Positions 26,681 through 36,321 of a stretch of DNA of 64,000 nucleotides are shown here, one piece after another; the first letter of the stretch is position 1, and each line of letters begins with the position of its first letter. The notes under the pieces were generated by a model that saw only the letters and a list, made by a program, of their open reading frames with translations, was not told the DNA's origin and did no database searches. The translations under genes and the position numbers were made by a program. This stretch comes from Bacteriovoracaceae bacterium (GTDB lineage: Bacteria > Bdellovibrionota > Bacteriovoracia > Bacteriovoracales > Bacteriovoracaceae), in assembly GCA_016784965.1 (NCBI GenBank), contig JADHTQ010000020.1, positions 1 to 64,000 on the forward strand. Direction: 5' to 3'.

Positions 26681-27493
26681 ATGCAAATGCTTAAATATAT
26701 CTTGCTGGTGATGATGGTTGTATTGGCAAATAATATGCATGCATCAGTTGGTATCAAAGTCGTACAAAAATTTGATACCAATCTATATAATCCCGTTGAT
26801 GAAGGCTTGAGGGACTTAGTGTTTGAGCTTAGATTTTCAAACTTGGCAGAAATGATTAATAAGAAAAAATCATTTGGAAAGATAGATAAAGTCTTTTTTA
26901 AAGTTTACTGGAATTATCCCAAAAAGTTAAAAGTTGAGGTAATTGGTATACCAAGTGGCTTAATGCATTTGAAAGTTGAACTGATAAAAATGGTTGTGGG
27001 CAACATGGATTATATAATGCCAAAAAAGTTACTTGATACTCTGCACGGATATGAATTAACTTCAAAGAAAAAGGAGCAAGGAATATTTGTAAAGGGCGTG
27101 GATAAAACTTACAAAAAAAATGTGAATCAAATACATATGCATTTTCAAGAAAATGGGGCCTTAGAACTACTTAAAATGTTAAGTCCACATGGGACAACAG
27201 ATACGACTTTCACTTCATCAAAAAAACCATGGAGTAAAAATAAATTTGTACTGGATGAAAATGAGGTAAGAAGTTACCCAGGAGGGAATACTGTTATAAC
27301 CACAAATAGTATAACCTATAAAGTTGTTGAAAAAATTGGATTACCTGAACAAGTAGTAAATGTCACCAAGCAAGTATTTACGGGAAATAAAAAAAGTAAA
27401 ACCATAGAATCTCAAAGAGTGATTACTTTCAGTAAATACAAAGTAAATACCGGTGAGGCAAATAAGCTTTTTAACAGTTTCAGAGTGAGATAA
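26681..27493 (+). CDS. Exported protein, possibly LolA-like
   Basis: 270 aa from the ATG at 26681, chosen because GGAGG lies 7 bases upstream; an open frame extends 33 bases further 5'. A signal peptide (residues 1-20, ending MHAS) is followed by a beta-rich mature part with patterns such as KVFFKVYWNYPKKLKVEVIGIP that recall lipoprotein carrier or outer-membrane-lipid-binding folds. I cannot confirm a family. It sits 35 bp after the NFACT gene and just before the Bat operon. Confidence 0.6.
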   Translation: MQMLKYILLVMMVVLANNMHASVGIKVVQKFDTNLYNPVDEGLRDLVFELRFSNLAEMINKKKSFGKIDKVFFKVYWNYPKKLKVEVIGIPSGLMHLKVELIKMVVGNMDYIMPKKLLDTLHGYELTSKKKEQGIFVKGVDKTYKKNVNQIHMHFQENGALELLKMLSPHGTTDTTFTSSKKPWSKNKFVLDENEVRSYPGGNTVITTNSITYKVVEKIGLPEQVVNVTKQVFTGNKKSKTIESQRVITFSKYKVNTGEANKLFNSFRVR

Positions 27494-27503
27494 AGGTATA
27501 AAA

Positions 27504-28454
27504 ATGGATACAAGCATCAGAGAGCGCATCAGTCAGACACTAGAACAGGCCAAAAGTATTATTTTTGGACAAGACGATATGTTAGATGCAATTGTGGCCG
27601 CGCTGGTGTGTGATGGTCATCTGTTAATTGAAGGGATGCCAGGACTTGGTAAAACACTTAGTGTCTCCACCATCAGCAAACTGGCAGATCTGTCTTTTAA
27701 AAGAATTCAATTTACCCCAGACCTGCTTCCATCAGATTTAATTGGCACAATGATCTATAATCAACAAAAAGAGTCATTTATAACTAAGTTTGGTCCACTT
27801 TTTACTCAGCTTTTACTGGCAGATGAAATAAATAGATCTCCAGCTAAGGTACAGGCCGCACTACTTGAGGCGATGGCCGAAAAACAAGTTACTATTGGTG
27901 AAAAAACTCATATTTTATCAAGCCCTTTTGTAGTTTTAGCTACTCAAAATCCCATCGATCAAGAGGGGACGTATCAACTTCCGGAGGCACAATTAGATAG
28001 ATTTATGATGAAGATCTACGTAGATTATCCGTCATTTGACGCAGAAAAAAGTATTCTAGATCTAAAAAAAGATTCAGTTAATAGTTTAAGTCAGCTTCTA
28101 TCAACGGACGATATTTTAGAAGCACAAGAAGTGGTTGAAAATATTTATGTTGATGAAAAAATAAAAGACCTTATAGTTAAGATCGTACAGGCAACAAGAC
28201 CTGGAAACGAAAGATTTCTGAAAGAGTATGATGGTGCAATTTTAGCAGGTGCATCTCCTCGAGCATGTATTTGGCTATATCGAATAGGAAAATTTATTGC
28301 CTTTATGGATGATAAAGATTTTGTTTCTCCAGAACATGTTTTAAAAGTTATTCCGTCGGTTCTTGGACATAGAATCATATTATCCTATGAGGCTTCGATC
28401 GATAATATTAGCACTAGAGACGTAGCTTTAAAAATCGCAAAAACGATGATTTGA
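27504..28454 (+). CDS. moxR: MoxR-family AAA+ ATPase
   Basis: 316 aa. Walker A GMPGLGKT, the MoxR signature RIQFTPDLLPSDLIGT, Walker B LLADEINRSPAKVQAALLEAMAEKQVT, sensor 1 ATQNPIDQEGTYQLPEAQLDRF, and a lid domain with GASPRA. MoxR ATPases act as chaperones that load or remodel VWA-domain partners, and those partners follow immediately (BatA, BatB). It is the first gene of a tight six-gene rightward operon, 10 bp after the preceding exported-protein gene. Confidence 0.93.
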   Translation: MDTSIRERISQTLEQAKSIIFGQDDMLDAIVAALVCDGHLLIEGMPGLGKTLSVSTISKLADLSFKRIQFTPDLLPSDLIGTMIYNQQKESFITKFGPLFTQLLLADEINRSPAKVQAALLEAMAEKQVTIGEKTHILSSPFVVLATQNPIDQEGTYQLPEAQLDRFMMKIYVDYPSFDAEKSILDLKKDSVNSLSQLLSTDDILEAQEVVENIYVDEKIKDLIVKIVQATRPGNERFLKEYDGAILAGASPRACIWLYRIGKFIAFMDDKDFVSPEHVLKVIPSVLGHRIILSYEASIDNISTRDVALKIAKTMI

Positions 28455-28455
28455 T

Positions 28456-29304
28456 ATGGATATTCAATCTGTAAAAAAGGTAGTTGGAAAATTAAAGTCC
28501 AACTTATTTAAGAATTCAAATTCGTATTCAATAGGTATGCTTAGATCACATTTTAGAGGTACTGGCCTTCAGTTTAAAGAACATCAAGTTTATAGACACG
28601 GAGATGATATCCGCTTCATTGACTGGAAGGTTTTGGCCAGAACAAACGTGCCCTATATCAAAACTTTTGAAGAGGAGAGAAATGTCGAAATTGCAGTGGT
28701 GCTAGATGTCGGTCCATCGATGCTATCTGGATTTGAGGGAATATCTAAACTTCAGGCCAGTATTGAGATTTGCTGTTTACTGTATTTGCTCTCACAGGAG
28801 ACTGGAGATTATGTTTATACAACAATTGTAAGTAAAGATATAACCCATGTCCCAAAAGGCTCTGGTGAGCGGGGAATCATCCAATTTATATCAATATTGG
28901 AAAGACAAAAAATTATTGATGAACATGGCAATATAAATTTACTATATCAAGATAGACGGAGCGTTGATGAAGAAACGAGGATGAAGTCTATTTTAAAGCA
29001 TCTTGCAAAAAGAAGAGAGCTTGTCTTGTTGTCAGATTTTTATGACTTTTTTGATGTTGATTCACTAAAGAGAATTTTATTTAGAAGTCATGTCCACTGC
29101 TTTCAGATTCTTTCACCACTAGATGAAGCCCAGTGGGCACCATTTGCGTTGCATGTAAGTGAAGATACATCTTATTCAAAAGGAAAAATGTGTACTGTAA
29201 ATTTTAGTACCGAACAACAGTTAATCAAAGTATTAGGTAAGAGATTTAAAAAACTTAAAGTTCATGGTCGTTACTTAGAAGAATTTGTTAAGGAGATGAT
29301 GTAG
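28456..29304 (+). CDS. DUF58 protein of the Bat operon
   Basis: 282 aa, a VWA-like fold protein. The hallmark stretch is VYRHGDDIRFIDWKVLARTNVPYIKTFEEERNVEIAVVLDVGPSM. The last part would be the metal-site DxSxS in true VWA proteins but reads DVGPS, so metal binding is probably weakened. DUF58 proteins are regular partners of MoxR and Bat proteins at the inner membrane. It begins one base after moxR and overlaps the next gene by one base. Confidence 0.9.
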   Translation: MDIQSVKKVVGKLKSNLFKNSNSYSIGMLRSHFRGTGLQFKEHQVYRHGDDIRFIDWKVLARTNVPYIKTFEEERNVEIAVVLDVGPSMLSGFEGISKLQASIEICCLLYLLSQETGDYVYTTIVSKDITHVPKGSGERGIIQFISILERQKIIDEHGNINLLYQDRRSVDEETRMKSILKHLAKRRELVLLSDFYDFFDVDSLKRILFRSHVHCFQILSPLDEAQWAPFALHVSEDTSYSKGKMCTVNFSTEQQLIKVLGKRFKKLKVHGRYLEEFVKEMM

Positions 29305-30122
29305 TGGTTTATAGGTTTTTGCTACCTATATTCGTGATGCTTATGATAAATATATCATATAGCTATGAGCTTAGAGCAAAGTTATCATTGCAGGATACAA
29401 AAAAGTTACTACTATTTCCCGGAGATATATTTTCAGCACATATGATTATCTGGAGCACGAAAGAGGGTGATTCGTCTTTTGTCTCAGATGTAGAACAAGA
29501 GATTTCAAAATTAGTTGGAAACAAAATCTTAAAATCAATATATGTTATTGACATTAGCGACGTTTCTAGAAATGAGACAAACGTTGATGTATTGGAATTC
29601 AATTTATCTCTTGCGTTGATTGATAACATGAGGAGATTGAAATCATATAGATGGAATATAGGCAAACACAGAATAAGAGTTGAGTTAGAGGGTTTGCTTT
29701 TTGCTGAAAAAAAGATTCAACCTACTAAGAAATATATAATATTAGATCAAGTGGTTAAAAAGGAAGCTAACACCTGGTGGTATAAACTGTTGATCTTTGT
29801 AATAGCTGTCTCAGTCGGTGGATATAAGGTTAATGAGTATTTGAAAATTAAAAAAGAAAATAAAATTTTGAAAGACAAATTAGAAAATTCAAATTATTGG
29901 AAGAATAAATTTGAATCAGCTCAAACCAGAGAGCAGCTAGAGGAGATCTATCGCATAAGAAAAAGTTGGAGAGAGTTAAAAATCGACAATGAAAAAGTTG
30001 ATAATTTTTTTGTCTGCATAAACGAAAAACAATATAAGCAACAATGGACAGAGTACGAAATGTATGAAGTCAAAGAGTCACTAAAGAAAATAACAGAAAG
30101 TATTGAGTGTCAAGATGCTTGA
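29304..30122 (+). CDS. Single-TM protein in the Bat operon (DUF4381-like position)
   Basis: 272 aa from a GTG at 29304 that shares a base with the previous TAG; AAGGAG lies about 7 bases upstream. A signal peptide or anchor (1-18) is followed by about 135 periplasmic residues, one TM helix (about 157-173, WYKLLIFVIAVSVGGY) and a charged cytoplasmic coiled tail. In other Bat operons a protein of the same topology (DUF4381) sits at this position between DUF58 and BatA. I assign it by position and topology only. Confidence 0.6.
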   Translation: MVYRFLLPIFVMLMINISYSYELRAKLSLQDTKKLLLFPGDIFSAHMIIWSTKEGDSSFVSDVEQEISKLVGNKILKSIYVIDISDVSRNETNVDVLEFNLSLALIDNMRRLKSYRWNIGKHRIRVELEGLLFAEKKIQPTKKYIILDQVVKKEANTWWYKLLIFVIAVSVGGYKVNEYLKIKKENKILKDKLENSNYWKNKFESAQTREQLEEIYRIRKSWRELKIDNEKVDNFFVCINEKQYKQQWTEYEMYEVKESLKKITESIECQDA

Positions 30123-31068
30123 ATTTAGTAATCCACTATACGGTTTGTTTGGAGTATGTTGTTTACTCTTATGGCTAATAAACTACTTTAAACTATTCAA
30201 AAAACCACAGTTTTTTATACCGAAACGTTTTCAAAAAAAATCCTTCAAGTGGAGAAGAGCAGTTGTGGTCATTATTGGTGTAATTGCCTGGAGTTTAATT
30301 AGTATATCAGTTATGGAGCCAAGAGCTCCTCTTGGGTACGCTAATAATACAATTGAGGTCAATGATATATTTTTTGTGGTAGATGTGTCTGCATCGATGA
30401 CTGCAAAGGATTTTAAACCAAATCGTTTAGAGGTTTCTAAAAATAAGATTAGAGAATTTATAGATTTAAGGCCAAAAGATAGAATAGGAATAATTTTATT
30501 CTCTCAAAAAGTATATACCCTTCTGCCTTTGTCAACAGATTTAAAACTTATAAAGAAAATGGTAAAAAAAATTAATATAGATAGATTTTTAGGATCTGGA
30601 ACAAATATTGGTGATGCTTTGGCACTTGCTGTAGCTAGAGGTGCAAGGTCGCTTGCCAAAAACAAAGTGATTGTTCTTTTGACAGATGGTGTAAGCCAGT
30701 GGGGAAGCTTGACACCAATAGAAGCTGCCAAAGTAGCACGAGACAACAAAATGAAAATATATGCAATAGGTGTAGGAAAAGACCCCAATGCGAGATTACC
30801 AGGTGGAAGACTCATTCCAGGAGGAAGCACAGATGTTGGAGTTTTACAAAAAATTGCGGCAATTACCAATGGCAAATGGTACTTAGCAAAAAGTGCTAAT
30901 GCTCTAAAGAAAGTATTTGCAGAAATTAACAAAATAGAAAGGAGTAAAATAAAAGTTCATGGGCAAGTAGTTTATGATGAGATTTATCTAAAGTTTCTAA
31001 TATTTGGAGTTTTATTATTAATGGCCACAGAATTGGCCAGAAGATTTATAACAAAAGAAGGAATATGA
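30115..31068 (+). CDS. batA: BatA, VWA-domain inner-membrane protein
   Basis: About 317 aa from the ATG at 30115 (overlapping the previous gene by 8 bases; a TTG lies 12 bases upstream). Two N-terminal TM helices, a VWA domain with an intact MIDAS, DVSASMTAKDFKPNR, SGTNIGDALALA and VIVLLTDG, and a C-terminal TM helix. The type matches BatA: aerotolerance/stress proteins with the VWA domain in the periplasm between TM helices. It is likely regulated by the upstream MoxR. Confidence 0.9.
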   Translation: MLEFSNPLYGLFGVCCLLLWLINYFKLFKKPQFFIPKRFQKKSFKWRRAVVVIIGVIAWSLISISVMEPRAPLGYANNTIEVNDIFFVVDVSASMTAKDFKPNRLEVSKNKIREFIDLRPKDRIGIILFSQKVYTLLPLSTDLKLIKKMVKKINIDRFLGSGTNIGDALALAVARGARSLAKNKVIVLLTDGVSQWGSLTPIEAAKVARDNKMKIYAIGVGKDPNARLPGGRLIPGGSTDVGVLQKIAAITNGKWYLAKSANALKKVFAEINKIERSKIKVHGQVVYDEIYLKFLIFGVLLLMATELARRFITKEGI

Positions 31069-32783
31069 GCTTTTTATATTGGAAGTATTTTCCGATATTT
31101 TTATTGATATTTTTGCTATTTATCTTTTTTCAAATGAGAAGGGATAGACTTTATTCAAAGTGGATCTATAAATATTGGTTTTTGGTCAGATCCATCAAAA
31201 ACAAAATATCATCAATATTATATTACCTTGCATTTTTTATATTACTTCTTGCATGCTTGGATTTTAGAGGTGAGGAGCAGAGTATTAAAGGTGAAATCCC
31301 AGATCAAAAAACTATAATACTAATAGATGCCTCTGCAAGTATGCTAACTGAAGATGTATCACCTAATAGATATAATAAGGCACTACTACTTGCAAAACAT
31401 TTTGTAAAAAGGGCTGTAGGACATAAGATTGCAATCGTTGTATTTTCTAATATTCAAAAGAGAGTAATTCCATTTACAGATGATATCGATCTATTAAACT
31501 CTAGGATACAGGCCTTAGAAAAAGTAGATATCAGAAGGAATGGGTCAAATATTTTTAATGCTATAAAAGAATCACTAATTTATTTTAATGTACAAGAAAC
31601 AAGAAACATAAATGGCAATTTGCTAATTTTTACCGATTTTGAAGATACCAGTAGTACAAGAGGATTGCGCAGGGGTGAAATACCAAATTCATTAAATGTA
31701 GCGGTAGTAGGTATTGGGACTTTAAATGGAGGACTAATCCCCCTGAGGTCACAAACTGGGGTTTTAGAACGTCATAAAAGATATAAGGGGAAAAACGTAG
31801 TATCTAAACTTGATGAAAAAGCCTTAAAGAGACTAGGTGGGAATATTAAAAATTTTAAATACTGGGTGTCACAGTCTCTAACATTGCCTACAGAGGAGGT
31901 AATTAATTTCTTTAGAAGTAAGTTTAAAAAGAAATTGAGAAATAGTGAATACAAAATAAGACCTGTGTATGCAAAATATTTAGTGGTGCCAGCATTGTTG
32001 TTAATAATTATTTCGCTGATATTTAAGATGAGCAATACTTTCACTAGTACAGTGATCGTTACAATTTACATTTTGTCAAACCTGATTTACTCAACTCCAC
32101 TAGCAGCCAAAGATAAATATCTCACCAAAAAGATTGAAGACTACAAACAGAAGATGAGAAATGGTATGTTAGATAGAAGTGGCAGACTAAAGCTTGCAGA
32201 GTACTTACTCAGAAATAAAAAAGAAAAAGAGGCCCTTGAAATATATGAAGAAAATATTTCAAAAAAAGGTAAGCATACAAAACAAACATTATTTAATTAT
32301 GGTACAGCACTACTTGCTTCTGGAGAGATCAAAAAAGCAAAAGATTTGTATCAGAGCATATTAGATAAGTTGCCTAAGACAAAAGACAAAAAGGATTTGG
32401 CACTTATAGATTCAATTAGAAAAAATGTACTGCTTACATTAAAATCCAAACTTAACAAAAAAGACAAAAAGAAAAAGGGTAAGAAGAAAGAAAAAGACAA
32501 GAGTGACAAAGGTAAGAAAAAAGGCAAAGGAAAAGGCAAAAAGGATAAAAAGAAACAAAGCAAGGGGACAGCAGGCAAAGGTCAAAATAATGCCCAAAAA
32601 CCAAAAGAGAAAAAAGCACAAACTCTTGAGATGAAAGAAAGTATGATGCGTTTAAGGAAGAAATTGGTAAAAATACCTGCGGTATTAAAACAAATTTTAG
32701 ATGATGATAAAATGATTCAAAGAAAAAAAATAAGTACTTCACTTAGGCGATTTCAAAGAACAGCAACTAAAAAGGATTGGTGA
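31065..32783 (+). CDS. batB: BatB-BatC fusion: VWA plus TPR plus lysine-rich tail
   Basis: 572 aa. N-terminal TM helices, a VWA domain with DASASMLTEDVSPNRYNKA and LIFTDFED, a TM pair near residues 300-345, then a TPR-like segment (EAL-x-YEENISKKG...LFNYGTALLASGEIKKAKDLYQSIL), a strongly lysine-rich stretch (residues about 462-525) and a C-terminus ending KKDW. Separate BatC proteins in other bacteria are periplasmic TPR proteins that also end in a K-D-W-type tail, so this gene looks like batB and batC joined. ATGA overlaps link it to batA. Confidence 0.85.
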   Translation: MSFLYWKYFPIFLLIFLLFIFFQMRRDRLYSKWIYKYWFLVRSIKNKISSILYYLAFFILLLACLDFRGEEQSIKGEIPDQKTIILIDASASMLTEDVSPNRYNKALLLAKHFVKRAVGHKIAIVVFSNIQKRVIPFTDDIDLLNSRIQALEKVDIRRNGSNIFNAIKESLIYFNVQETRNINGNLLIFTDFEDTSSTRGLRRGEIPNSLNVAVVGIGTLNGGLIPLRSQTGVLERHKRYKGKNVVSKLDEKALKRLGGNIKNFKYWVSQSLTLPTEEVINFFRSKFKKKLRNSEYKIRPVYAKYLVVPALLLIIISLIFKMSNTFTSTVIVTIYILSNLIYSTPLAAKDKYLTKKIEDYKQKMRNGMLDRSGRLKLAEYLLRNKKEKEALEIYEENISKKGKHTKQTLFNYGTALLASGEIKKAKDLYQSILDKLPKTKDKKDLALIDSIRKNVLLTLKSKLNKKDKKKKGKKKEKDKSDKGKKKGKGKGKKDKKKQSKGTAGKGQNNAQKPKEKKAQTLEMKESMMRLRKKLVKIPAVLKQILDDDKMIQRKKISTSLRRFQRTATKKDW

Positions 32784-34387
32784 TGATTAAATTTACAATC
32801 ATATCTATATATTTAATCCTACTAAATTGTGCTTTGGCATTTGATATTGAAACTCCAATACTTGAGGAAAAACCAATAGCTGGTATTCCATTTTACTTTA
32901 AAATAAATGTATCATCCAAAATAGAAAGTGATCCATTTATTTCATTTTCTCCGGGATCACTTGAGGTATTAGGTAAGGAGGTTAAAAAATTTCAGAAAAT
33001 GAAAAGAGGTGATAAGTTTTATCATAAAGAATACGCTTATAAGATTATAAGTAGAAGATCAGGGCGGTTTGCTATTCGTAAAATTGTAGTGGAGCTTGAA
33101 GGACAAAAATATAAAGTCAAAGACGTAGAGTACAATATTTTAAAAACCAGACCACCTCCAAGCAATCTCTTTTTACAAGTAGAATATAAAAAGAAGACGT
33201 ATTATGTTGGAGAACGAGTAGATTTAACATATTACTTATACTCTAGGGTTAACAATCAGCCACCTGATGTAAAAGAATTTCCAAAATTAGCTAAGTTTGT
33301 AAAAAGAGATTATGAGCTTGATACACTAGCTAATCAAGAAACAACAGTGGAGCTACAAGGGACAATATATAAAAAGACGCCATTATATGTAAAAACCATT
33401 TACCCAATAAATCCAGGTAAGAACAAAATTGATTCAATGGTTATAAATGCAAAATACACACATCTAGTGAGAATGTATCAAAGAAGTAAGGTGATTAGAT
33501 CAAAACCAGCGTATATAAACGTACTACCTCTGCCTGCAGAAGAGGTACCCAATGATTTTACAGGATTGGTTGGAAAACACAGAATTAAAACTATAATGAA
33601 ACGGCATAATTTTCGCATGAATACACCCATAGAAATAAAATTAGTAGTAAGTGGACCAGGTGCCCTTGAAAAATATGCTCCTCCAAAACTGTATACACAT
33701 AACAATTTAGAAGAATTTGAAACTTCAGCAGAAATTAAGACCAAAGGAGCTATAAGTGACCCAGTAAAAAAAGTTTTCCTATACACCTACTTAGGACGGG
33801 GGCCTGTGGCCCTGAGGCAAAAGCTTAAAACATTTTCCTACTTTGATCCAGAAACCGAAACATATGAGAAGGTAAGTGTGAAATTACCCCAGCTAATTGT
33901 TAGTGATGGACCAATCCCTGTTAAAAATCCCACTGGTAAAAAGTCTGTAAGCAAAAAAGCAAAAGAAATAAAAATAATTGCACCTGATTTCACTTTACAA
34001 CCATTTGCTAATAACTATTTTCACAAGATCAATATCGTTTTGATATTTGTATTAATCATAATTGTAGCAGGATTATTTATAACAAAAACGGAAGTTGATG
34101 AAGATATAAAGAAGTTGAAAAGTCTATGTGATCAGCTCCAAAAAGATGGTATTACCTACTCTAAGTTATACACAGTGTTAACGTTTCTTGAAGATAAAGA
34201 TACTCCAGAACATACACATATTAGTATAAAAGAAACACTAGCAAATAGCGAATTGTCATCTGAGAGCAAAGAGTATTTTAGTATGTTGCTAGACTGTACA
34301 GAAGGTAGTGGATATAAAAAGGATTTTAACCTAGAAAATCTACAGTTTGAGAAAAAATATTTTCAAGAAATCCTTGATATGTTTTAA
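32783..34387 (+). CDS. batD: BatD, oxygen-tolerance-type protein
   Basis: About 534 aa from the ATG at 32783, which shares a base with the batB stop codon; AGGA lies 6 bases upstream. A signal peptide is followed by repeated beta-sandwich regions (FDIETPILEEKPIAGIPFYFKINV; LFLQVEYKKKTYYVGERVDLTYYLYSR), one C-terminal TM helix (about 418-435, IVLIFVLIIIVAGLFI) and a small cytoplasmic helical tail. This is the standard BatD layout. It is the last gene of the Bat operon and is followed by a CAGGAG repeat tract. Confidence 0.85.
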   Translation: MIKFTIISIYLILLNCALAFDIETPILEEKPIAGIPFYFKINVSSKIESDPFISFSPGSLEVLGKEVKKFQKMKRGDKFYHKEYAYKIISRRSGRFAIRKIVVELEGQKYKVKDVEYNILKTRPPPSNLFLQVEYKKKTYYVGERVDLTYYLYSRVNNQPPDVKEFPKLAKFVKRDYELDTLANQETTVELQGTIYKKTPLYVKTIYPINPGKNKIDSMVINAKYTHLVRMYQRSKVIRSKPAYINVLPLPAEEVPNDFTGLVGKHRIKTIMKRHNFRMNTPIEIKLVVSGPGALEKYAPPKLYTHNNLEEFETSAEIKTKGAISDPVKKVFLYTYLGRGPVALRQKLKTFSYFDPETETYEKVSVKLPQLIVSDGPIPVKNPTGKKSVSKKAKEIKIIAPDFTLQPFANNYFHKINIVLIFVLIIIVAGLFITKTEVDEDIKKLKSLCDQLQKDGITYSKLYTVLTFLEDKDTPEHTHISIKETLANSELSSESKEYFSMLLDCTEGSGYKKDFNLENLQFEKKYFQEILDMF

Positions 34388-34401
34388 GATTTAACTGTTT
34401 A

Positions 34402-34462
<61 letters not shown>

Positions 34463-34598
34463 CAGTTGTCGTTACTAATTCAGTTTGGTGAGATGAAATA
34501 CTACTTTAAAATTCCATAAATGAAGTAAATTTAATCTTTTTAAAGTCAATTTATTAATAATCTAAGCATAGTATGTCTGTCGCAAGAAGGGAGTTGTG

Positions 34599-36320
34599 TT
34601 GAAAATTTATATTTATAGAAAGAGTATAAATAAATATTATATATCATTTATAATGATAACTGCTTTTTATTTAATATCATTATTCCCAACATTATCTAGA
34701 GCATCCACACGAAAAGCAGTGTTTGACTGCATGGAATCTATGATTCAAATTATTAATAAAAGTCATCATATTACTTTAGTACGTTATAAAAAAGATTTTA
34801 GAACCTTCACACTTTTTGGAAAAAGAAGTAATAAGAAATTTATTAAAGTAGCAAATAGTAACAAGAGCGTGAATCGACTTATTTATTTTCATGTTGAGAA
34901 TTCTTTCTTAAAGATTTTAAATGATAAAATCGTAAAAGATAAAAACTTAACTTATGCCATAAATGTTCATTACTTTGAGTTGCTATATAGTCTAATAGAA
35001 AATGATGCATATTTAAAGAGTAAGGTTAAGCTAGAGTATTCAGATTACAAAAGCTTACGTATGGGATTTGACTATAAAGATGCAGCAGACGAAGTAAAAA
35101 TCTGGAATGCACTTGCTAGGATTCAGGTACAGGTTAATAACGAGCTAAAACAACTTATGCAGGGAAGTGAGTTTAATCAATTATTATCATTATATCCAAA
35201 ATTGTTACAAGATACGGATCGTTGGTTTATAGCGGGTATAGGAAATACAGACGCACAGGCCGCAACAGTAGCCAGAGTTGCAAAAAGTTTTGAAAAATCA
35301 CTGGCAAATCCAATAATAAGATACGCAGACTTTAAAAAGATGTTACATGAGCGCCTTGTCACTATTGAATCATTGAGAAAAGAGATTCAAAATAACTACA
35401 TAAATTATCCAAGTTTGCTTCATGAAAGCAAAGTTAATGGTGAGTATGTACCATCTATCGAGCTAAATGCTATGGTAAGAAAGATTGATTTTGATAATCC
35501 AAAATATCTAGAAATTTTCCAAGACGAAATACGTGTCACTTATCGCATTGAAGTGCAAAAGCACATGTTAGCAAAAATAATTGATTATTATCGACTGGTA
35601 GATACCTTTTCACCAGCAGTATACCAAGAGGAAACGATCTTTTTTGACTTTAGTAGATCAAAGTTTGGTGTTGTATCTGTTGATATTGCAAAGGTTGGGG
35701 CTAAGGGATTACACCAGACGATGTCACACCTTGTTGGGATAGTAGATCCAGATATAGCTGTTCAAGAGGCAAGATTAGGTTATGAAATCGTAAAAACAGA
35801 GCTTGAAAATTCTCAGAAATATCTCATGCATAGTATCGGTGAACTTAACACTCACTCAGAAGTGGATTATGATTCTCAAAGAATAATCGCCTCTGGTGAT
35901 GACCTGGTTTGGTTTCCTAAAAGTAAGCTTCGTGATAAAGATAAAGTGGCACTTTTACGTTTACTGCAACATAGTTCAAATCCAAGTGAATACCGCCTAG
36001 TATTTCTTCCAAAAAAATTCGAAGATGAGGAAGTAACTATTCCAAGCCGTTATCAATCTTCTCTACTGGTTATGGGAGAAGAGTTGGAAAAAAGTATCAG
36101 AGATTTTACAACTAAAGTGATGGGAGCAACTTTACTTAATAAATTTGGGATAGGAATTGATATAAAAGTCCATAAAGAGCAGATTGTATTTAACATTATG
36201 ATTGCTACAAGGAAAAATTCATTTGAGGAATATGAAGGTGTTGTTACAGTCGCAGCTGAGAATTTTTTCAAAAACACATCAAACCTAAAAATTGGAAAAG
36301 TGATAAAAGTAAATGATTAA
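34599..36320 (+). CDS. Exported protein of unknown function
   Basis: About 573 aa. I chose TTG at 34599, which has GGGAG 5 bases upstream; a GTG one codon earlier is too close to that site. A signal anchor (residues 12-33) is followed by a mostly helical soluble region with no cysteine-rich or catalytic pattern I recognise. A short segment WFIAGIGNTDAQAATVARV (near 210-230) stands out as glycine/alanine-rich within helical context. It is monocistronic and converges with sfsA. Confidence 0.65.
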   Translation: MKIYIYRKSINKYYISFIMITAFYLISLFPTLSRASTRKAVFDCMESMIQIINKSHHITLVRYKKDFRTFTLFGKRSNKKFIKVANSNKSVNRLIYFHVENSFLKILNDKIVKDKNLTYAINVHYFELLYSLIENDAYLKSKVKLEYSDYKSLRMGFDYKDAADEVKIWNALARIQVQVNNELKQLMQGSEFNQLLSLYPKLLQDTDRWFIAGIGNTDAQAATVARVAKSFEKSLANPIIRYADFKKMLHERLVTIESLRKEIQNNYINYPSLLHESKVNGEYVPSIELNAMVRKIDFDNPKYLEIFQDEIRVTYRIEVQKHMLAKIIDYYRLVDTFSPAVYQEETIFFDFSRSKFGVVSVDIAKVGAKGLHQTMSHLVGIVDPDIAVQEARLGYEIVKTELENSQKYLMHSIGELNTHSEVDYDSQRIIASGDDLVWFPKSKLRDKDKVALLRLLQHSSNPSEYRLVFLPKKFEDEEVTIPSRYQSSLLVMGEELEKSIRDFTTKVMGATLLNKFGIGIDIKVHKEQIVFNIMIATRKNSFEEYEGVVTVAAENFFKNTSNLKIGKVIKVND

Positions 36321-36321
36321 T

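Noticed and set aside
32351-32742. Three overlapping minus-strand frames rich in Phe/Leu/Ser opposite the BatB tail
   Set aside because: They are the antisense of the Lys-rich (AAA/AAG) codons of batB and have no ribosome binding site; a clear shadow effect.
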